Position numbers and translations under genes: made by a program
From: Pisaster brevispinus
Lineage: Eukaryota > Echinodermata > Asteroidea > Forcipulatida > Asteriidae
Assembly: GCA_023634235.1 (NCBI GenBank)
Contig: JAMKCF010000013.1
Location: forward strand, 18,415,705 to 18,479,704
DNA length: 64,000 bases
Direction: 5' to 3'
Shown: positions 9,764-21,300 of the stretch, piece after piece
Numbering within the stretch: position 1 is the first letter of the stretch
How the letters are laid out: every line of letters begins with the position of its first letter
The notes under the pieces: generated by a model
Told to the model about the DNA's origin: nothing
Databases searched by the model: none
Seen by the model: only the letters and a program-made list of their open reading frames with translations

Positions 9764-10585
9764 AGGGCTGAAGCTCTGGCTAGGGCTGTCCCTCTGGCTA
9801 GGGCTGAGGGTCCGTCTTGGGCTGAGGCTCTGGCTTGGACTGAGGTTCCAGCTTGAGCTGAGTCTCTTGCTTGGACTGAGTTTCTGGCTGGTGCTGAGAC
9901 TCTGGCTAGGACTGTTTTCTCTGGCTAGGGCTGAGGGCATGTTTTGGGCTGAGGCCCTGGCTTGGACTGAGGTTCCAGCTTGAGCTGAGTCTCTTGCTTG
10001 GACTGAGTTTCTGGCTGGTGCTGAGACTCTGGCTAGGACTGTTTTCTCTGGCTAGGGCTGAGGGCATGTTTTGGGCTGATGCCCTGGCTTGGACTGAGGT
10101 TCCAGCTTGAGCTGAGTCTCTTGCTTGGACTGAGTTTCTGGCTAGTGCTGAGACTCTGGCTAGGACTGTTTTCTCTGGCTAGGGCTGAGGGCATGTTTTG
10201 GGCTGAGGCCCTGGCTTGGACTGAGGTTCCAGCTTGAGCTGAGTCTCTTGCTTAGACTGAGTTTCTGGCTAGTGCTGAGGCTCTGGCTAGGACTATTGCT
10301 TGGACTGAGTTTCTGGCTGGTGCTGAGACTCTGGCTAGGACTGTTTTCTCTGGCTAGGGCTGAGGGCATGTTTTGGGCTGAGGCCCTGGCTTGGACTGAG
10401 GTTCCAGCTTGAGCTGAGTCTCTTGCTTGGACTGAGTTTCTGGCTAGTGCTGAGGCTCTGGCTAGGACTATTTTTTGTCCGGCTTAGGTTGAGGCCCTGG
10501 TTTGAGCTAAGGATCTGTCTTGGGCTGAGGCTCCAGCTTGAGCTGAGGCTCTGGCTGGGACTAAGGCTTCAGCTACGGCTTTGGG
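9764..10585. repeat. Higher-order minisatellite (about 18-bp subunits, 127-bp unit)
   Basis: Degenerate subunits of about 18 bp (CTCTGGCTAGGGCTGAG-like) are organised into a 127-bp higher-order unit. Its landmark GCCCTGGCTTGGACTGAGG recurs at 9954, 10081, 10208 and 10383. The last step is 175 because 48 bp are duplicated. On the minus strand the array reads as (L/S)SPSQ(S/R)-type peptide repeats and on the plus strand as Leu/Trp/Gly-rich repeats. 127 is not a multiple of 3, so the frame shifts every unit and neither strand is likely to be a real protein. Confidence 0.9.
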
Positions 10586-13500
10586 CACAGGGATTCACAT
10601 TGGTGGGATGAGGATAAGCCACACCTGAAGCCTAAGCCAGATTCTTTTTAAGGGTTTAACGACCTCATGATCTTTTTCACATGGATGTGCCAAAACAAGC
10701 CAGCATTTAAATGGCTGACTGTGTATTGTGACCAATTATACAATTCTGATGTATTGAAAAACTGCCATCATTTGTTTTCATTAACACTAAACAGTGTGGT
10801 GAATTAGTGGGCTCTTGGCTAGGGAAATGTGACTCACAGAATCTGTTCATCGTTAATGCTGATTGTTCCAAATTCTCCAAACTCCTATGCAGTTAGTTGT
10901 CTAACTTTGTATGAATTAAGACTGGAAGCCCAATATAACTATTATTTATCGTTTAGCCTGGCATACCAATCTTATCCAAGTTCAAACATTTTCTGTTACC
11001 AAAAATGTGTTACCAAATGGTGGAGTATTTTGGAGCAAAAGACACTGGGTATGGGTTGGGGTCAGCCTGGTTAGAGTTAACCTTAGCCACACCCATCATC
11101 AATTATTGTTCACCAGTCGTAATTAAACGGCAGGATTTGTTACCTTCGTAAGCGGATTGTGTCAATCCGAGGGCCAAGTATACTGCTACAGTAATCAGAG
11201 TCTCAACAGTTTAGATTTCATTTTGTCAAGTTATGTGTAAAGTAAGATCCCTGCAGACATCTGTGTGGAGTTAGTTCAAACATGGTTATAAAAGTGGTAT
11301 TTTAATTGCAAATAATATATAAATATTGGATGCATGTGAGTGCATCGTCACAGAATATAATTATGAGGTGGAATGTGCCCTATGCCATTTGACGAGGTGA
11401 AGCTGAGTGAAATGGGAAAGCCAGATTTCACCAAGTGATTACCTTCTGCAACAATGCACAAACAAAATGCATTCATTATTTGTTTTATATAACTTATGCA
11501 TAGACCCTTGTCATTTGTATTTTGTTTCGCAATAAACACAAAATAGACACGGAAATTCCCCCCCCCCCACACTCTGAAAGTTCTTTTAAAATAACAAATT
11601 TTCTAAACAACATGGATGACTCCATGTAGACACCAACCTGTGCCATGACATGATCTTGTTTTGGTTGGCAGAGGGCCAAGAACAATTATTTTGGAAATGA
11701 CGCTGCAAGTGTGTCCTATGCATCCTGTTTATCAATATATGACTCCTTTATTCAATTTTGGAGCATCACGTGCCGCAGAAGTAAATAAATAGCAAAATAA
11801 AGTATGACACGTGATGCGTGTTCTACCAATCAAATGACAAGGACTATGTGTACATTATATGTAAATCAATCTGTGTATACCCAGATATGCCTACTTTTGT
11901 TAAATTTTTTACTCAATTTTTCAGTGATATTTGTCTGGAAAAAAATAGTATGAAACAGAAATTTGGTTTTGTTTTTAAAAAATGTTGATACTATATTAAC
12001 ATGGTGTACATTTGAAGATGTCAGTTCAGGACATGTGGAGGCTACTATGGGCATTTTGGTACAAGTAACTTCAGCTGGTAAGGTCTCTAAAAGGTTTTAA
12101 CTAAGGATTCTTGCTTTCACAGCTGTCAAATTCTGTACATGCAGAATGGTGATCTGTAAGCACTGAGTACTGCATTATTTCTTTAGAGACCATAGTGACT
12201 GCAGTGGCTTGTACCCCCCCCCCCCCCAAGTTTGTTTTAAGTTTTTCTTTGCTGGAAAAGATTAAAAGTTAAAATATCAGCTTGCTCAGATATGTCTGGG
12301 TGCGGGTGATAATTGTACAGAAATGAGTGGGTTTGTGAATCGTAAAAAAATCCTGTTAAAGGGAACCTGTTCTAATATTTTGCAGAAAGCTTGTTGGGTG
12401 TTAACATGGTTCAATTATCATTCTCCCTAAACAGTGGTTCACTGGCCAAATGGTAGTTAAAATACTTGAGAACCTGTCACAATTCTCTCCAAGTGGTCAG
12501 GCTTGCTAGTTCAGTGTTCATGGAAAGACACTGAGATATTTCAATAAAGCTGTCACAGTTTATTTCATGATGTCTTTCCCCCAAACCAGTCGGTACATAT
12601 GTTTAAAAAGTATATATATTCTGGGAATAAATCATATGTATAATCAGTAAAACAATATTCATTTGCTAGTGGTATATGATTTTGAAGTGGTGGTGCTATT
12701 TGTTTTGATCTGTGATTGAATGAGGAGAGGTTGTTTATGTATACACTGTATGCTTAAAATTTTAAAGTAAAGACAATTATTGCCTCTTTTTAAAGTCCAT
12801 GCATTCCCACACTGTTCAGTCAACCATGTGTTTTTTGTCTGGAAGTTTAGTACTCCCTTTTTACAAATATCCAATTTGTTCGTGCGTTTATAGTAGAATA
12901 AGCTGAACTAATTGATGAACTACCAAATTGGTTTATATTTGTACCTTCATGAATGTATATGTAAACTGACTTATCGCAGCACAGCACGTTATTCTTTCAT
13001 TTATTAAGTTTCATCATGTTTTCTGTGTTAAGTAGATTCCTGTGTTAAGTGTCTCTTTGACCTAAAGGGATGACACATCATCAGTAAGAACCTACTTTCT
13101 AAATTATCAAATACAAGTATTTCACTTTCAAATGCCAGTATTAAAACTTGACACAAGAAATCTGCTGTATATTTTCAAAACTTTAGATCTAAACAAGACA
13201 TTCATTTGAAAAAGAAGATCGAACAGTTCCCCTCATTTTTTTCCCCTGATGGCTGAATTGCACTCACATTAGTGCAATCAAGTCTGTGTCAGCTCAAGAA
13301 CAACGCTGGTGCAGTCTGTCACTCGGGAGAGTCAATGCTTTTTCAGCAGTACAAAAATACCCCCCCCCCCCCAGATTAACACTGGTCTGGTGCAGTTCTG
13401 TGTACACAGCTCTTTTGAAAAATAGCTTGTGTGATGACGAGTGAACTGGCCCAGATTTCATAGAATGGTAACATACCACCTGGGCTCAATTTCATAGATC

Positions 13501-14450
13501 TGCTTTAGCACATAAAGTAGCTCAGCATAACAAAATGATGCTTACCAGAATAAGGTTACTAGCCAAAATTCTACATCTCATGTACCATCTTTGTTTCGTA
13601 TCCTGCTTATTTTTGCTGAGCAGAAATTTGTTAAGCACTATATAAAAATATGCTGAAGCAGTTCTATGAAATTGGGCCCTATTTTTGCAGAAAGAAAGTG
13701 GTAAGTTTTGTGGATCTTTGGATAGTGTGGTACCTTGTTGGCTCCAGCAGATTTTGCATCCTTAAAGAATCCTCTTCCCAATATGGGTGCTTGAAAAATT
13801 TTGTGTAAAGAAAATGTTTTTATCTATGAATGATGTAGCATCCCTTGGACGAGTTAGACACAAATATCAACTCAATGTGACAATGTTTCCTTTGTACTTT
13901 GTTTTAGTTTTCTGTTAAAATCATGAAAAAGATAAGTATGATATGCTTTTGTAGACGCTGAGATGGCATAACTGAAACGTCTACGATCATTGTGATCCTT
14001 GCACTTGTTGTCATTTAAAATGCATTCCATATAATACTGTAAATGTGGTTATAAATTTTACTATTGTCCAATGTCAGGTGAATGTTCTACTGTGAATAGT
14101 GTAATACTTTTGAGACCTGTAATTAAACTGAAGATTTTAAAACAAGTGTTTGCATAGTTTTTTCTTTGTCATGGCTTACAGCAAAGAATCTAAGCAAACT
14201 GACATTATCAAGTGTTTATTTGGTCATCTGGAAACTGTTTTGGAAACACCATTCAACAGTTTCAAAGTTTTCATACTTTCATTTTACACTAACCATGCCA
14301 GTGCTGGGGCAGGACAAGAAGACAGAGAAAACCTGACCGAAATGAAATATTGCACATGCTCTAAAATCATTTTAGTTGCCATATTAGCTCAAAAGTACTG
14401 GACTTCACTGATCCAGATATTGAAAATCTATTGCGTGTGTATAGTGCTCT
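10586..14450. other. Intergenic or long 3' UTR, no gene recognised
   Basis: AT-rich sequence with three C-runs of 9 or more bases (about 11560, 12214 and 13362), a palindromic string around 11611 (CATGGATGACTCCATG), and the inverted-repeat element at 13482-13679. The small open frames here have no recognisable domain and look like chance. Confidence 0.5.
13482..13679. mobile_element. GGGCCCAATTTCATAGA MITE-like element, best copy
   Basis: About 198 bp. The left end GGGCTCAATTTCATAGATCT and the right end AGTTCTATGAAATTGGGCCC are inverted repeats. Subterminal GCTTTAGCA and TGCTGAAGC also mirror each other. Internal AGCATAA...GCTTACC and TGCTTATTTTTGCTGAGCAG strings recur in the other copies. 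A lone end fragment, GGCCCAGATTTCATAGAATGG, sits just upstream at 13449. There is no coding capacity, so any transposase would be supplied in trans. Confidence 0.75.
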
Positions 14451-14460
14451 TACACTTCAG

Positions 14461-14676
14461 AAAACCTAAACCTAACCACACCCTATATTTTAAACCAAAA
14501 ACAAATTCCAAACCTAAACCTTAACCAACAGCCCAAACCCTAACCCTAACACTGATCAAGAGTCCAACTCCAAACCCTAACCCCGGTTATACTCCTATGT
14601 TCCGACACCCCAAGTGTATTTTCTTTTAAATCTAAACCCTAATCCTAATCCTAACCCTAACCCAAGTGTGTAAATC
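14461..14676. repeat. Interstitial telomere-like CCCTAA tract (degenerate)
   Basis: Scattered AACCCTAACCCTAAC and AAACCTAAACCT runs occupy about 14461-14540, 14570-14582 and 14630-14665. They are separated by a CCTATGTTCCGACACCCC string that recurs in inverted form at about 14690-14712. The animal telomere repeat is TTAGGG. No other subtelomeric feature is seen, so I call this interstitial. Confidence 0.65.
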
Positions 14677-14785
14677 ACAAGGGGGTGGTTGGAACATAGG
14701 GGTTGTCGGAATACAGAGCCCTCATCAAGGGCTCTCTTGTAATGTTTAGTTTGGGCTGTTCTTTCTCTATGGTTTGGGGATGTGG

Positions 14786-15517
14786 GATGAACATAACATA
14801 ACATAACATAACAATTAAAATTTATAAGGCGCTATTCCATCAAGATCATAGCGCACTAGAAAGAAATTAACATGGAAAAAGGTGAGTCTTAAGGACTTTA
14901 CGAAAAGCAGATAGAGTATTAGATTCCCTAATGGCAATAGGGAGATTGTTCCAAATCATTGGCCCAGCCACACTGAAAGCCTTTTGACCGAGAACTTTGT
15001 TTGCTCGGGGAACATTCAAGCGAGTGATGTCAAGTGTGGACCGAAGAAATCGTGGAGGAGTGTGATGTGACAGTAAAGTGGTAAAATAATGAGGCGTAGT
15101 TTTGTTAAAGCATTTAAAAATGAGAAGAGCAATCTTAAAATGGATTCGTTCTCTAATTGGTAGCCAATGAAGTTCCCTAAGTGATGGGGTAATATGTTCT
15201 CTCAAGGGTGTGGAACATATTAAACGAGCTGCACTATTTTGTTATCTTTGAACTCTGTCCAATTCATATGACGTTGCACCAAATAAAAGGAGATTGCCAT
15301 AGTCAATACGAGAGAGGACTAAAGCTCTGACAACATGATGGAGAGTATCCTTATCCAGGTACCGTTTGATTCTCCTTAAGTTACGTAATTGAAAATTTAT
15401 TGATTGGCAGAGGCTAGAAACTTGCTTGCTCATTGTCATATGTGAATTAAATTTTATTCCTAAATTGCGGACAGAATCAGTAGGGTCAATTGATGAACAG
15501 GGAGGATAGATTGAAAA
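14786..15517 (-). mobile_element. 5'-truncated CR1/L2-type non-LTR retrotransposon
   Basis: On the minus strand it encodes the C-terminal end of a LINE reverse transcriptase protein. One part contains SIDPTDSVRNLGIKF, LRNLRRIKRYL and LVLSRIDYGNLLLFGA. A second contains PSLRELHWLPIRERIHFKIA and AGPMIWNNLPIAIRES. These 'LHWLP...RI.FK' and 'WNNLP' motifs are typical of CR1/L2-like elements. One in-frame stop (TAA, about 15242-15244) interrupts the frame and the RT core is missing, so it is dead. The 3' end is at the low coordinate, where (ATAAC)4 at about 14792-14812 forms a microsatellite tail. Confidence 0.88.
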
Positions 15518-16740
15518 AGGCTATTCCGACAACTTCAAGCATCACATCAGTACCCACAGTTTTTTATGGGAAATAGCCAAAGGTATACAACTAAAATGAA
15601 CAGAACTGACAAGGTAAAATAAATGGCTAAAAACTCCTTGGCAATTACTCCAGAAATAATGATGCTACAAAAAAGTTTATATCTGCACTTAGCTTTACTA
15701 ATTACAGACCTAGACCCAGTAACTGGGGCGCTGTACACCTTTTTGAAAATTTTTACATGTAAAACCTCTTTTTTTAAAAAGAGTACAGCACCCAGTTACC
15801 GCATACTGGGCCTATTCCAACCAATGATCAGTTGTATGGACTTTGTGTCAAGATCTGAACACAAATATTCAAAAATAGTGTTGAACTTGGAAGGAAAGCA
15901 ACCAATTATGGGGTGCATCTTTATTTTATTTTTTTTTTTTGTTGACAGTTTGCAGAAATGTTGAATTTTGTCATATTCAGTTATATCTGTTAACACGATT
16001 GAATGTTTTGGTAACATTCGGCTGTCCATGCCAACCAGGGAGGTTTGTTTATCAACAAAGGAAAGGTCTTTATAATTCAGATTCAGATTCAGATTCAGAT
16101 TCAGATAAACTGAGATTAGCGCCCTCTTTTGACATACAGCTGTGAAAATTGACTGCTTGAGTGACACAAACTACATGATTAAAATCGATAAACTTGAATA
16201 AATACTTCCTTGTACATGTATTTGGCGCTTTTAACAGGTACCCAGTATCCCCCAAAACAGTGCGTAAACTCCCCATGCAGTGATAGGGGGACAGCTAAGA
16301 AGTTGCCCTATCCGCCGCCGATGTCCAAATGATGTACACAGCTCAGGCCGTGGAGTGCCAGGGCGTGTGAAACGCTTGACTACTCTGAGAGTATTGGCGA
16401 TCGATTAAAGTCTACAAATGTCAGGAATCTCTGCCCAATGTGAACTTTGATTTCCTCCGTAAGTATGACCATGAGATGGGGTTAGTGCATGAGGGGTTAA
16501 TTTAATGGGTTTGCCTTATTCTAAAGGGTGTATTTCGTGTGTACATTTTCTTGAAGAACTCTTCAGGATTAAGGAAGTTAAGAAGGTCACCATCATCAGT
16601 TACTTAATTCTAGAAACTAGGCTTCCCCGTGAGCCTCAATGTAGGGGTCATACACTTTGGCCAAAATGATTTTAACTGATGGTTTAACGAACCTCTGTCA
16701 GTGTACATATATTGCTCATTAAATGACTCACAATGACAAT
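15518..16740. other. Intergenic, no gene recognised
   Basis: It holds T-rich runs, a (GATTCA)n hexamer repeat at about 16076-16107, and low-complexity open frames on both strands that derive from that hexamer. Nothing resembles an exon. Confidence 0.5.
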
Positions 16741-16749
16741 TAATTCAGG

Positions 16750-16830
16750 AACTGGAACTATAGTTGGGACTGGCCCCAACTTGAGCATTAAACTTAAGTT
16801 GGGGCCAGTCCTAGCCCAACTACTTGTGTG
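16750..16830. repeat. Perfect 16-bp-stem hairpin
   Basis: GGACTGGCCCCAACTT and AAGTTGGGGCCAGTCC form a perfect inverted repeat around a 13-base loop, with partly paired flanks (TAGTTG / CAACTA). The same words recur in rearranged form at 17315-17395, so this is a dispersed element rather than a unique terminator. Confidence 0.75.
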
Positions 16831-17039
16831 ACCAAGGAACAGGAAACCTGAATCCTTGGCCACACGTCAGGACCCATGTTTTATTCAGCTCACCGATTAA
16901 AAAATAGAGGCGCATTCCCTACGGGCGGGTCGGCAGTTTAAACCACCTCAATGTGTTCACCTACCTCTTAGCTTGACCTGGGTGTTTTGGGTGATTAAAT
17001 AAATAACAATTTTAAAAAATATTTCAATTCAAAATGTCC

Positions 17040-17220
17040 AACTTCCTCCGGTTTATTTTTCGCGACATGTACTGAGCGCGGCCTTTTTGGATTGATTCTA
17101 ATCGTGCCAATCAATTCATGACGTCACCGGCCGGCCGGGCTGTGGGCGGAACGGATACATAAAGCAACCATTGCAATGTTCGCATCCTCGCTCCGCTCCG
17201 CCCACAACCCATACTTACTA
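17040..17220. promoter_or_regulatory. CpG-rich promoter candidate upstream of gene 2
   Basis: This is the only markedly CpG- and GC-rich stretch near the first exon of gene 2. It holds CCAAT (17107), a cAMP-response-type TGACGTCA (17119-17126), CCGGCCGGCCGG, and GGGCGG (17144) with a mirrored CCGCCC at about 17200. The last two lie in an inverted repeat, GGGCTGTGGGCGGAACGGA against TCCGCTCCGCCCACAACCC, with two mismatches. A TATAAAG occurs at 17648. It lies about 1 kb before the first coding exon. It could instead belong to a transposable element, since hairpin repeats flank it. Confidence 0.35.
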
Positions 17221-17314
17221 TTAATGTTTTTAGTTCATTCATATAGAGAAAGTGGCCATTCTCTATGGTTTATTCATGGGGGGGGGGGGTGCTCTGTGTT
17301 TACTGCGATCCCAA

Positions 17315-17400
17315 CTATAGTGGGGACGCCCCAACTTTAACACTCAAGTTGGGACCAGTCCCAACTATAGTTGGGATGATTGTCAAGTTGGGGCGGAACA
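17315..17400. repeat. Rearranged copy of the GGACTGGCCCCAACTT hairpin element
   Basis: It contains CCAACTATAG, GCCCCAACTTTAACACTCAA, GTTGGGACCAGTCCCAACTA and TAGTTGGGATG, then CAAGTTGGGGC. These are the same building blocks as 16750-16830, arranged with extra inverted repeats. The two lie either side of the CpG-rich candidate promoter. Confidence 0.6.
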
Positions 17401-17743
17401 TCTCCACCTACTATTAGTCCTACTCTAGTCCTTACTCTACTACTACTCTAGTGTAGATGGTAAACTCAGATGTATGTGGTTTACTCTTTACAACCCTTGA
17501 GCTTCACGCTCTTAAACCTTATTCATCAACTAGTCAACCATGCGCAAAGCACCTAGTACTGGCCAGTAGGATCCCAATAGCCCAGCCTTGACAAGCACCC
17601 TGTGATGTCAAGCTGGCGAGTCACGCAGCAAGTCAGCAACCATGTGTTATAAAGAGACAGACTGCACACAGCAAATCTTTCCCTGCCCATCCACACGAGT
17701 ACCCCCTAAATAATGGCTTCACACAAAGCCAAAACATTCCTGA

Positions 17744-17880
17744 GCAACAGCTTTGTCTCACCAATCAACCACGTGTCCTTTTTGGCACTATCATCCTAGC
17801 GACAAGCTGTTCACCTGGTGACAGTTTTGCCTTACCGATCAACCACTGGTCCTTTCGGGCGAGATTGTCCGAGTGAGGTA
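17744..17880. repeat. Imperfect tandem duplication in the possible 5' UTR region
   Basis: TCACCAATCAACCACGTGTCC and TTACCGATCAACCACTGGTCC, about 74 bases apart, are diverged copies, each followed by similar sequence (CACTATCATC / CGAGATTGTC and then a CACCTG). It may be part of a non-coding first exon. That is not shown. Confidence 0.4.
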
Positions 17881-18150
17881 CTGCTCACCTGACAAAAACG
17901 ACGAAGCACATCTATCGCTGATACCGACCACAATTAATCAAATTACTGTCAACCATCCTCCACCCCACTATAGTCGACCTCAAGTGGTTACCCCCCAAAA
18001 CCTGCTCTCATGCAGTCAATCACCCGCAATGCAGAATACAAAGCATGAACCTGGGTACCAAGCAGAGCAATGTCTATAAGTTTGATACTTCATTGCAGCT
18101 CCAATTATTATTTTTGCCTCAACTGAGTTTCCTTTTTTTTTTTTTTTAAG

Positions 18151-18211
18151 GTCATGCCATGATATTTGCTGAAAGAAACGTTCTACACAACTCACTGATT
18201 TCTGATGAAAC
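18151..18211 (+). other. 5' UTR part of the first coding exon
   Basis: A 16-T polypyrimidine run followed by AAG (18148-18150) looks like a splice acceptor, which implies at least one upstream non-coding exon. An in-frame TGA at 18206-18208, two codons before the ATG, fixes 18212 as the first possible start in this frame. The acceptor is inferred from consensus only. Transcription could also start nearby without splicing. Confidence 0.45.
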
Positions 18212-18370
18212 ATGTCAGCAGTTAGTAGAAAGCTGTTCTCTGGCTCCAAGAAAGTGAAGAAGCCTCCAGAAGGCAACTCAAAGACAAATACAGAAGGAGG
18301 AGAGCCAAAGAGCTCAGTGACTCAAGATCCTGGCACAAGAAACAACAGGACATCAACTGTAGCAAGTTCG
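18212..18370 (+). CDS. ARHGAP45/ARHGAP29: ARHGAP45/29-like first coding exon (isoform A)
   Basis: It starts at ATG 18212, has donor TCG|GTGAGT and ends in phase 0. It encodes 53 residues beginning MSAVSRKLFSGSKKVKKPPE, then a Ser/Thr/Asn-rich stretch. A short basic N-terminus of this sort (SRK...KK.) resembles the start of vertebrate ARHGAP45, but the similarity is compositional. The exon it joins is 30.3 kb away. An exon 42930-43037 with the same end phase offers an alternative start. Support is the in-frame upstream stop, good donor and matching phase. There is no transcript evidence. Confidence 0.72.
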
Positions 18371-21300
18371 GTGAGTAATAGAATGTTTTTAGTTAAGGTA
18401 ATTTTTTATTTATTATTTGTATCATTTCAGGTAAAGAAACCAAAGGATCTTCAGAAGTGCCTTGCACTGCAATTGGTAGTCCTAAACAGGGCTTAAAATT
18501 TACACAGGACTGCAGACTCGCGGCTAGTGATTAAGTGTCAGGCCAGTAAACTCACGACTCAACAAGTCCGGTAGTCCTGTGTTTTGCCATGGAATAAAAA
18601 TACCTCGCTGAAGTATGTTCAAATGTAAACTTTACGTCTGATAATCATTTTTCAATTCTGTTGAGTATCAAAGTATACTTACCCATCATACATGTCATAG
18701 ACAAATGAGATGAATCTTTTCTGAGGGTTATTCAAATCAAAATAGTTCAGTATTTTAGTCTTCATTTTGATTCCGGTCTTGTAAATAGAATTTTGGTCCT
18801 GTAAAAACAATGAGCTGCAAGCCCGCCGTCTTGTTGATTTTTCACCCAAATTGGAGCCCTGCTAAAATAGCCTACAGGAATGTCAGTTTTAGATGTAGGA
18901 GGAAAACCCTAACTGGGAAAGCCCAATCAATTAAGTAGAGACTGAAAACCCAATTCATGATGCAAGGTTCAGGGGTGAGGTGGAATTGGAACCAGGGTCC
19001 ACAGAGGTGAAGGGCAGGAACCACTATGCCACCCTGTTCCCCGAAATCATCTTCCTCCTCCCCCTAATATCCTATCCTAGGCCCTTTAGCCATCATTCTG
19101 GTTTTTGCCTGATTTCTGAAAATGGGGTTCTTCATACAAAAGTATGTTTGACATGAGTGTGGTAGCCTACATACTTGTGTTACCATTTGTTTGAAGAAGT
19201 TCTTTGCGATACCATAAGCAATGGTAACTCTGTTTGTAAGGGTGACTATCTCATCGAAGCCATGCCCACTTTATACAAAGTGGCTCCAACAACTGTCAGA
19301 AGCTCATAGGAAAAGCATGGAGCTAGTTTGTGTTAGGTTATTTATGCAAGAAAAAATGATTTCTTGACGTGCCTTTCACAATGTTTTGCAAAGGTTCTGT
19401 CGGAATTGTTGGTTTCTGTCATAAGAAATACCTTGACTGATAAAATGACTGATTTAAGGTATTTAACTGACACACAATCGTATTGTGTCAGCTTGCGTGT
19501 GCAGACCTGATACATTGTACTAAAATTGTTATAATTGTTTTTTGTTGGTAAATGGCACCGCTGAGTCTGTGCTGAGGGAAATGTAAATTTCTACTGGAAC
19601 ATTTGAAGAGACACCAAGGCAGTGACTAGGGGCATGGAGGCAATTGCCTTTGCCTGCGTGTGATGTGTTGACTTAACAACAGCATACAGGTTTAAGGGAG
19701 CTGTCTTTAAAATGTCAATCATTTTTAGAAAATTTAAGAAACAACAGAAACGTACAAATTTACATTAAGATTGCATCAGGATCCAATGAGGAAGTGTGGC
19801 ACCAGAAATGTTGGAGATGAATGTGACAAGGAAAATTGATTTGGAGCCAGGGGTTTGTCATGATATGCAAAGACTCTTGGCATGCAACAAAATATTATTT
19901 GCACATAGTTTTGTTCCTGTTTTCAAAGTAGAAAAGCTTGCGCAACAAATTTATTTGCTAAGCTTAAATAAGCAGAGACTGAGAGCACTGATCACAAGCA
20001 CATGGTATTTTGGTTGGTAAGTTGGTTTTGCTAAGCAAGAATTTTGTAAGCTTCACCAGTTTTAAGTTTAACAGCTTTGTATAAAACGTGGCCCTTTCTG
20101 GTAAAGAGTTTCACTGATCAGCTTTAGAAATGTTTTAATGTCAAAGAAAATTTGGCATTAAACAAGGCGTGGGTGTTTTACCATTGTTATCATACCCTGT
20201 GTGTAGTAGTAACAATAATCATGCATGCTGATTCTCATAAAAAATTTTTTAAAAGGGATTATTCGTCATGCCTCGTTTTGGTTACAATGTTTTTGCATCC
20301 AAAGAAAAACAAGCTGTCTGTGGGCAACATGTTTTCTTATTGAAATGGAATACACATAACAGGCCAGGAATTTCATCTTTCAGCATGTTAGGAGTTCGCA
20401 AGACCAAACACTGTTAACTTATCCTTCAAGAACATCAAAGGCTACCTGTGAGTGTGATCACGCTGCTCCTAAACTATGGAATAATCTCCCTCCTTGTATT
20501 AGACAATCACCTTCACTTAATGTATTAAATCCAAGTTAAAAACCCATTTGTTTACAATTAATTCCTTCTAGTACTGTTAGTGTTCTTTGTAATGCTCAGT
20601 AGAGTGTATTGCGCAATATAAATGTCCGTTATTATTATTATTATAATGTTGTGAGGGCAAGGCCAATTTCATTTAGAATTGCTATTGGGAAACTTTTGAA
20701 GGGGCACCAACTTAAATACAAAGGCCAAGACCAGGGCAGAGGAGGACCTCTGTGGCCTCTGTAATTCCAGGCCTTGATACACAGGTTCTCACCAGGAAAG
20801 CCAGAGGGTTGTTTTGTTCCAGACATTTCAAATCAAAGATTCATGTAAACTTGGAGTGAACTTGTCCTTATGTTTTGTTTTTTTGTAATATGCCAAAGTG
20901 CAGGATTTGTGACAAGATCAAATATTGATTAGTTCCAGTCTGAAAACTAATTGATTAGGCCTATTACAGTTTAAACGAACATACATTAACATTTGTAGAG
21001 AGAGATTTCCTCGTCTGTGTCAAAGTAGACGAGATAGAATTTAAAGACACTATTTGCATATTTTTAATACATGTAAGTACTTGAACCATGGAGGTAGCTC
21101 CATGCTTGAACCTATTTTTTTTTTAAATTTATAGAGATACTTGTATTTCTGCTTGTAAATAATTATTCACTCAATTGTAAGTTTGTGTAAATAAGAAATT
21201 GTGATTGCAGCAATCAAAAGAAGCCCAATCAACAAGCACACACAGCCTTTTGAACACCTAGTTGTGAGTTTCTCATAGTCAGGATAGTACACAATGGACT

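Larger units (their letters stand above)
18371..20380 (+). other. Intron 1, part 1: repeats only
   Basis: It holds a SINE remnant at about 18985-19045 and a diverged inverted-repeat element at 19900-20095. No coding segment is recognised. Confidence 0.5.

Noticed and set aside
9695..10369. Minus-strand SPSQ-repeat frames as a possible repetitive protein gene
   Set aside because: They are confined to the minisatellite, the 127-bp unit shifts frame each time, and there is no unique flanking coding sequence.
14867..15205. Minus-strand 112-residue frame as a host gene
   Set aside because: The LHWLP and WNNLP motifs identify it as the C-terminus of a CR1/L2-like retrotransposon protein.
16076..16107. 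Asp/Ser-repeat peptide frames
   Set aside because: They come from a (GATTCA)n microsatellite that is open in several frames on both strands.
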